This document shows, piece after piece, positions 61,075 to 64,000 of a stretch of DNA of 64,000 nt. Source of the stretch: Haloplanus natans DSM 17983 (GTDB lineage: Archaea > Halobacteriota > Halobacteria > Halobacteriales > Haloferacaceae); assembly GCF_000427685.1 (NCBI RefSeq), contig NZ_KE386573.1:806001-870000 (forward strand), given 5' to 3'. Within the stretch, counting starts at the first letter, position 1; each line of letters starts with the position of its first letter. The position numbers were made by a program, and so were the translations under genes. A model generated the notes under the pieces. It did not search any database and had not been told where the DNA came from. It saw nothing but the letters and a program-made list of their open reading frames with translations.

Positions 61075-62736
61075 TCAGAGGGAGCTCTCGACGACTGCCT
61101 CCGGGACCGTCCCGTCGTCGTTCCACTGTCGCCCCGCGTAGTACTGCTCCAGCGCCGACTCGAACCCCTCGATGTCGTACGGCAGGCGGTCGTCGGCCCG
61201 GTCCCGTCCACGCTGGTTGTTGAAATGCCGTTCTAGGGCCACGATTCGGTCACCGATGGCGTCGAGTCGTTCCCAGTCGGTCCGCAGCAACGCCGCGAAA
61301 TCCGACTCGGTGACGTAGTCGTCTATGCCGAACGCACAGAGGACCCCGCTGTCACGGACTGCCATCTTGTTTTCCCGGTGGATCAGCAACTCGACTTTCT
61401 CCGCGGAGAGCCCGTTGGGGTCGACGGCGCCGTCGTATTCCGGACTCAGCATGTTGCCGTACATGTGGTCGGCGCCGCGGTTCGCGACGGCGTACGAGAG
61501 CCCCTGTCCGTTGAGCACGCGGCCGTCGTGGGCGGCGAACTCCATGCCTTTGACGCTCCAGTTCTCGACGCCGAGGTCCGCGTGTGCGCGGTCGACCCCC
61601 TCCGCCAGTAGATCCCCGATCCCCTCGCGGTGGGCGATTTTGGGCAGGAGGTCGTGGACGAGTTCCGCGTTCCCGAACTCGTCCTCGGCAGCGAGATACG
61701 CGGCGACGACGTTGCCGGCGCTGATCGTGTCCATCCCCAGCAGGTCACAGAGCTCGTTCGACTGCATCACGTCCACGATATCACCGATCCCCTGGTTGCT
61801 GCCGAACGAGAACACCGTCTCGAACTCCGGTCCCTCCGTCTCGACGCCGGACGCTTCGTCCCTCGTGGGGAGTTTACAGGCGAAGGCACAGACCGAACAG
61901 GCCGCCTTCTCGTATTTTTTCGATTCGACGGCGTCGCCGTTGATGCCCTCGACGTCCTCGAACGACAGTTCGGAGAAATACCGGGTGGGAAGCGAGAAGT
62001 TGTCGTTGATGAACTGCGTGCCGGCGGTCGTCCCCTGACGTTTCATCATGTCGTCGGTCGTCGCCGCCTCGCCGTGGATCTCGGACTGGACCTGAGACGA
62101 GAGGTCGACCGTCGGCGCCGACTCGCCCGCAAAGGAGATGGTCTTGACGCCTTTTGAGCCGAGCACGGCGCCGAGTCCCCCGCGTCCGAACGCCCGCGAG
62201 TCGTAGGTCATGACGCAGGCGAACCGGACCAGGTTCTCGCCGGCCGGCCCGATGGTGACGAGGTTCTCCGATTCGAGGCCGTGGCGGTCGTTCATCACCT
62301 CGCTCACGTGGGGGACGTGGGCCTCGCGCAGTTCGGGCACCGTCTCGAATTCGACGCCGTCGTCGCTCACGTGGATCGCCAGCAACTCGTCGCTCTCGCC
62401 GACAACCTCGACGACGGGGTAGCCGGTCCCCGCGAAGTTTCGGGAGAGGTAGCCGCCGGCGTTCGTCGAGACCAGGCCGTCGGTCAGCGGCGAGAGGGCG
62501 GTCATGTTCATGCGGCCGGTGAACGACATCCGTGACTGCTGTAACGGCCCGGTCGAGAGGTACGCTCGGTTCTCCGGGCCGAGCGGATCGGCGGTGAACG
62601 GAATGCGCTCGTGGGCGAGTTTGGTTGCGATGCCCCGCCCGCCGAGGAACGATTCGAGGTGGTCGTCGATGGCCGATTCCTCGACGCTTCGGTCCCCGAC
62701 GTCGATCGTCAACAGGGGTCCGTTGGCGTGTTCCAT
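61075..62736 (-). CDS. Tungsten-dependent aldehyde:ferredoxin oxidoreductase (AOR family)
   Basis: A protein of 553 residues from the ATG at 62734-62736. AOR N-terminal domain (ESFLGGRGIATKLAHERI...LSTGPLQQSRMSFTGRMNMTALSPLT), tungstopterin region (FGRGGLGAVLGSKGVKTISF) and Fe4S4 ligands CxxCxxxC (ACSVCAFAC, about residues 278-287) plus a late Cys (SGVLCAFG, about 467). The LCDLLGMDTISAGN motif is typical. It oxidises aldehydes to acids, reducing ferredoxin. Shorter than Pyrococcus AOR (about 605) but like other haloarchaeal members. MoaD-like genes lie alongside. Confidence 0.88.
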   Translation of the reverse strand: MEHANGPLLTIDVGDRSVEESAIDDHLESFLGGRGIATKLAHERIPFTADPLGPENRAYLSTGPLQQSRMSFTGRMNMTALSPLTDGLVSTNAGGYLSRNFAGTGYPVVEVVGESDELLAIHVSDDGVEFETVPELREAHVPHVSEVMNDRHGLESENLVTIGPAGENLVRFACVMTYDSRAFGRGGLGAVLGSKGVKTISFAGESAPTVDLSSQVQSEIHGEAATTDDMMKRQGTTAGTQFINDNFSLPTRYFSELSFEDVEGINGDAVESKKYEKAACSVCAFACKLPTRDEASGVETEGPEFETVFSFGSNQGIGDIVDVMQSNELCDLLGMDTISAGNVVAAYLAAEDEFGNAELVHDLLPKIAHREGIGDLLAEGVDRAHADLGVENWSVKGMEFAAHDGRVLNGQGLSYAVANRGADHMYGNMLSPEYDGAVDPNGLSAEKVELLIHRENKMAVRDSGVLCAFGIDDYVTESDFAALLRTDWERLDAIGDRIVALERHFNNQRGRDRADDRLPYDIEGFESALEQYYAGRQWNDDGTVPEAVVESSL

Positions 62737-62975
62737 GGTGGTTCGGGTAACGAGAGCGTCGCACATGAACGTTCGGATGGGGACAGTCGTGTCGGCGCCC
62801 CACCGGCATCGACGGCCCGCCGTAGGGGATAACGGTGTCCCCGTGGTTCGCGGACCCTCCCGACGAATCACGGGTTCGGGCTCACACTACCCCGTCTCAT
62901 ACGATTTATCGTAAGTCAGTACCGGTGGCCGAGATGGGCCGACGATCCACCGGTGAACAGTTACAATAATCCGTA
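62737..62975. other. Gap between enolase-family gene and AOR
   Basis: About 240 bases holding copy C of the palindromic element and the AOR promoter side. No gene. Confidence 0.4.
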
Positions 62976-62976
62976 T
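62899..62976 (-). repeat. Palindromic intergenic element, copy C
   Basis: On the minus strand it begins at the stop codon of the enolase-family gene: GACTGATA-CGGATTATTGTAACTG, then TTCACCGGTGG, loop, CCACCGGTACTGACTTAC and an outer CGTAT. Nearly the same start as copy A behind guaB. Confidence 0.7.
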
Positions 62977-64000
62977 CAGTCGTAGACGCGTCTGTCGATC
63001 CGGTTCGCCTCGACGTACTCCCAGTCGTACTCGACGCCGAGTCCCGGGCCGGTTGGCACGGGCACCGTACCGTCGTCGTCGATCGCGTCGATGCGGTCGG
63101 TGTACCCTCCCTGGTAGACGGGATACTCTGTGTGGGGACGCTTCGACTCCGGGTGGACGAGCCCGAGTTCGTAGAAGTTGGTGTTGCGCGTCGCAGCCAT
63201 ACAGTGGCGCTGTGCGGGCCCAGCGAGGTGATACTCGATGTCGACGCCGAGCCCTTCCGCGGCGCGGGCAATCTTCATCGCCCCCGTGATTCCGCCGTCC
63301 CACTCGGGGTCGGCGCGGGCGAAGTCCGTCGCGCCGTTCACAACGAAATCGGTCGTCGGCTCCAGTCCCCGCACGAGTTCCGTCAGCAAGAGCGGCGTGT
63401 CGAGGCGCTGGCGCAGGTTCTGGTGCCCGTGCTGTGACCGACCCCCGTCACTGTACGGGTCCTCGTACCAGAAGTAGTCGTACTCGTCACACACCGTCCC
63501 CACGGCGAGGGCGTCCGCGAACGTCTCGTATTTCGAGACCGGATCGTGCATCAACCGCATCCGATCCCCGACCCGCTCGCCGACCGCTCGGATCAGGGCC
63601 TGCTCCCGTTCGATGTCGGTCTCCCCACACCAGGTGTGGGTCTTGAACCCCGGATAGCCGTATTCGAGGCAGGTCTCCGCGAAGTCGGCGAAGGCCGCCG
63701 GGGAGTCGAGGCCGTCCTCGGGATTCGCGAAGTACGTCGAGGCGTACGCGGGCAACCGCTCCCTGTACGTCCCGAGCAACTGGTGGATCGGCGCGTCGAC
63801 GTGCCGGCCGGCGAAATCCCAGAGGGCGATATCGAGCATACCGAGTCCCATCTGGTCGTACTTGCGGAGCCCCTGGCGCATCGACGCCCAGTGTCGCTCT
63901 CGATCCAGCGGATTCTCGCCGAGCAGGGACCGGGCACACATGTCGATCTGTGCGAGCCCCGGGCCGTTCCCACCGATGTACTCCCCGGTCACCCCCACGT
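62976..64000 (-). CDS. Enolase superfamily sugar-acid dehydratase/racemase (partial, start outside)
   Basis: At least 340 residues; the N-terminus lies beyond the right edge. Catalytic-barrel residues of the mandelate racemase/galactonate dehydratase group: GFKTHTWCG (KxH), DPVSKYE, FWYEDPYSDGG (Glu), LLLTELVRGL (Glu), DFARADPEWDGGITGAMKIA (Asp) and IEYHLAGPAQRHCMAA (His). It binds magnesium and probably dehydrates a sugar acid. It lies on the same strand as the AOR and probably feeds the same pathway. Confidence 0.85.
   Translation of the reverse strand, partial: VGVTGEYIGGNGPGLAQIDMCARSLLGENPLDRERHWASMRQGLRKYDQMGLGMLDIALWDFAGRHVDAPIHQLLGTYRERLPAYASTYFANPEDGLDSPAAFADFAETCLEYGYPGFKTHTWCGETDIEREQALIRAVGERVGDRMRLMHDPVSKYETFADALAVGTVCDEYDYFWYEDPYSDGGRSQHGHQNLRQRLDTPLLLTELVRGLEPTTDFVVNGATDFARADPEWDGGITGAMKIARAAEGLGVDIEYHLAGPAQRHCMAATRNTNFYELGLVHPESKRPHTEYPVYQGGYTDRIDAIDDDGTVPVPTGPGLGVEYDWEYVEANRIDRRVYD

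Noticed and set aside
1-64000. tRNA and rRNA genes
   Set aside because: No stretch with cloverleaf-type stems or rRNA-like conserved sequence was recognised by eye; a tRNAscan or Infernal run would be decisive.

Overview
The window is high-GC chromosomal (or large-replicon) DNA of a haloarchaeon (class Halobacteria). The evidence is a very acidic proteome, Tat signal peptides and Tat lipoproteins, TTTATA-type box A promoters placed about 25 bases before leaderless start codons, and lineage-typical families (HalOD1, Bat-type HTH_10 regulators, RHNLRN-type histidine kinases, Htr transducers, DUF4330, TumE/TumA). I see no rRNA, tRNA or CRISPR array, and no intact transposase gene.

Layout. 0-7.8 kb: the end of a surface-polysaccharide/envelope locus (C-terminus of a membrane protein, DUF4330 protein, sulfatase-like hydrolase, two exported proteins with related C-terminal domains, an oligosaccharide flippase). 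7.8-10.7 kb: small-gene and repeat zone with an RHH protein, a TumE/TumA toxin-antitoxin pair and three copies of a degenerate dispersed repeat. 10.7-23 kb: sensory island with HalOD1 protein, poly-HAMP chemotaxis transducer, four histidine kinases (one with a LOV blue-light domain) and a double KaiC-type ATPase. Three of its promoters share an almost identical bipartite motif. 23-30 kb: erosion zone with pseudogene fragments (thioesterase, epimerase, hicA), IS200/IS605-type ends without transposase, a fourth copy of the dispersed repeat, msrA and small zinc-finger and wHTH genes. 30-37.4 kb: Bat-like regulator, small genes, glycerophosphodiesterase, rhomboid protease, and nucleotide-sugar genes. 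37.8-44.1 kb: GuaB/GMP-reductase-like enzyme, an ABC exporter whose ATPase is frameshifted, a Tat lipoprotein and UspA.

44.2-55.1 kb: an amino-acid/N-methyl-compound catabolic island: a covalent-flavin sarcosine-oxidase-type enzyme, an ornithine-cyclodeaminase-family protein plus a relative that has lost its whole Rossmann core, an aldehyde dehydrogenase, an uncharacterised overlapping gene pair, an M19-like protein of the betaine-cluster subgroup, a BCCT betaine carrier and an IclR regulator. I infer uptake and breakdown of a betaine or N-methyl amino acid. 55.9-64 kb: a TRAP transporter (P, Q, M), a zinc-type polyol dehydrogenase, two MoaD/ThiS-like proteins, a tungsten aldehyde:ferredoxin oxidoreductase and an enolase-superfamily sugar-acid dehydratase, together suggesting sugar-acid or polyol use.

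Two families of non-coding repeats run through the window: an approximately 490-bp degenerate repeat (four copies) and an approximately 80-bp palindromic element (five copies, two of them starting right at a stop codon).
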